DNA from: Galbitalea sp036271875
GTDB taxonomy: Bacteria > Actinomycetota > Actinomycetes > Actinomycetales > Microbacteriaceae
Assembly: GCA_036271875.1 (NCBI GenBank)
Contig: DATAZU010000035.1
Span: 62,001-126,000 of the forward strand
Reading direction: 5' to 3'
DNA: 64,000 nucleotides
The notes beneath the pieces were generated by a model, which was given only the letters and a program-made list of their open reading frames with translations, searched no databases and was not told where the DNA came from. Position 1 is the stretch's first letter; each line of letters opens with the position of its first letter. Shown here in pieces: positions 63,166 through 64,000 of this stretch. The translations under genes were made by a program, and so were the position numbers.

Positions 63166-64000
63166 CGACGCCACCTCGATGCACGACGTTCGAGCAACGA
63201 ATAGACCCACATGACGATGATCATGGTCACGACCATTTCCAGAGCAAGAATTCCAGCGACGTTCTGCTGCCCGATCTCAGTCTCACTGGTGAGCGAGTTT
63301 CGAATATCGAGCGAGATCAGACCGCCCTGGCTGATGAGGGCGGCCGCTGTCGCGAACGAGGAGAAAGAGTTGGCGAACAGCAGGATGAGGCTTCCGAAGA
63401 ATGCGGGCGCCAAAATCGGGAATCCGACGCGCGTCCAGTAAGTGAAACGCGTTCCGCCGAGAGTGGCGTTGGCCTCGCCCCAGGTCGCCTTGAGTCCCTC
63501 CATGGCCGGCATGAACGTCAGCACCATGAGCGGGATTTGAAAATAGAGATACGGCATCGCAAGGCCGGCAACCTGATAAAGCGCTGTTCCCTGGCCATTG
63601 AAGCTGTTGAGAATGTTGTTCGTCAGCCCGAGGTTGTTTTGCAGAAACTGCGTGATCACGCCCTCGGTTCCGACGAGCGTGATGAACGCGAAGGCCAGCA
63701 TGATGCCGCCGAACTGGGCCAGCACGCTCGACGCGGAGTCGATTGCGGTGCGAAGGAATCCGGTCGGGCTCGTGGCGAGCAGGGCGAGACAGATCAGGGC
63801 GCCGATGACCGCTCCGAGCACCGCGGTGACCGCGGACAGGCCGAGGGTACCGAGGTAGTCGGTCTGCAGCGACGGATCAGCGAAGGCGCTGAAGTTGGCG
63901 AAGGTGAAGCTTCCCGTGGAGCTGAAGAAGCCACTGCCGACCGCAAGAACGGCCGGGATCGCGAGGAACAGGAGTACGTAAATCGCGAAGGGAGTGAGGC
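63162..64000 (-). CDS. ABC transporter permease, PotB/FbpB-type first permease (5' end beyond window)
   Basis: About 279 codons of the first permease of the same importer; the frame is open through the right edge, and the true start lies outside. Segments PYLYFQIPLMVLTFMPAMEG and the EAA-like ATWGEANATLGGTRFTYWTRVGFP are visible, with C-terminal YSLLERRASRWRR. A substrate-binding protein gene is expected upstream, beyond the edge. Confidence 0.9.
   Translation of the reverse strand, partial: LTPFAIYVLLFLAIPAVLAVGSGFFSSTGSFTFANFSAFADPSLQTDYLGTLGLSAVTAVLGAVIGALICLALLATSPTGFLRTAIDSASSVLAQFGGIMLAFAFITLVGTEGVITQFLQNNLGLTNNILNSFNGQGTALYQVAGLAMPYLYFQIPLMVLTFMPAMEGLKATWGEANATLGGTRFTYWTRVGFPILAPAFFGSLILLFANSFSSFATAAALISQGGLISLDIRNSLTSETEIGQQNVAGILALEMVVTMIIVMWVYSLLERRASRWRR

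Noticed and set aside
61160..64000. Assigning a specific substrate (iron, spermidine or thiamine) to the right-edge ABC system
   Set aside because: The binding protein is outside the window, and the permease and ATPase sequences do not discriminate.

Overview
The window is chromosomal DNA from a high-GC Gram-positive bacterium, most likely an actinobacterium close to the Microbacteriaceae. Evidence: a mycothiol S-conjugate amidase (mca), actinobacterial families (DUF4245, DUF4307, DUF6264), an F420-type luciferase-like oxidoreductase, the neighbourhoods xseA-xseB-fumC-phoH-uppS-mca-greA-ilvA and glpX-fba, and many leaderless starts in which a -10 hexamer (TANNNT) ends 6-8 nt before ATG/GTG. 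There is no tRNA, rRNA, CRISPR array, phage gene or transposase. Most genes are ordinary housekeeping or accessory metabolism.

Layout. 1-9.2 kb: typA (cut by the left edge) and an oligopeptide/dipeptide ABC system (fused double ATPase, two permeases, lipoprotein binding protein), interrupted by an opposing PH-like membrane gene. 9.2-14.7 kb: a CPBP protease, then gcvT-gcvH-gcvP under a tandem glycine riboswitch with a hairpin that hides the gcvT ribosome binding site. 14.7-28.5 kb: a mix of small enzymes and membrane or secreted proteins (LLM oxidoreductase, acyl-CoA synthetase, two methyltransferases, an Lrp/LysE divergent pair, a truncated AlkD-like gene, a maltokinase-cap-like protein, cupin, YCII, RidA-like, YchF, exonuclease), including a 35-residue membrane ORF. 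28.5-32.6 kb: a decayed beta-lactamase gene, mmsA, rmuC and a VOC gene, with small inverted-repeat elements and tandem duplications of gene 3' ends. 32.6-37.0 kb: a four-gene surface operon. 37.2-43.7 kb: glpX, fba, a MarR/MBL pair, and a histidine kinase coupled to a kinase-like membrane partner without catalytic boxes. 43.7-58.3 kb: ispH, xseAB, carbonic anhydrase, fumC, GH27 galactosidase, GNAT, phoH, a class V aminotransferase-like gene, a cis-prenyltransferase, hemolysin III, mca, greA. 58.3-58.7 kb: a repeat-filled intergenic region. 58.7-64 kb: ilvA, an AI-2E-type transporter, and a polyamine/iron-type ABC operon that runs off the right edge.

Best candidate for an undescribed system: the operon at 32595-37013. 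It encodes three small proteins with a two-cysteine beta-rich domain. Two of these, and the 929-residue multidomain LamG adhesin-like protein at the end of the operon, carry the same signal/anchor motif (AYW followed by S/T-A-G). The small proteins look like distant relatives of the TasA/camelysin fibre subunits. A strong hairpin after the first gene suggests it is made in excess as a major subunit. Other points worth checking are two families of ~75-100 bp inverted-repeat elements, tandem duplications that include stop codons, and the catalytically empty kinase partner.
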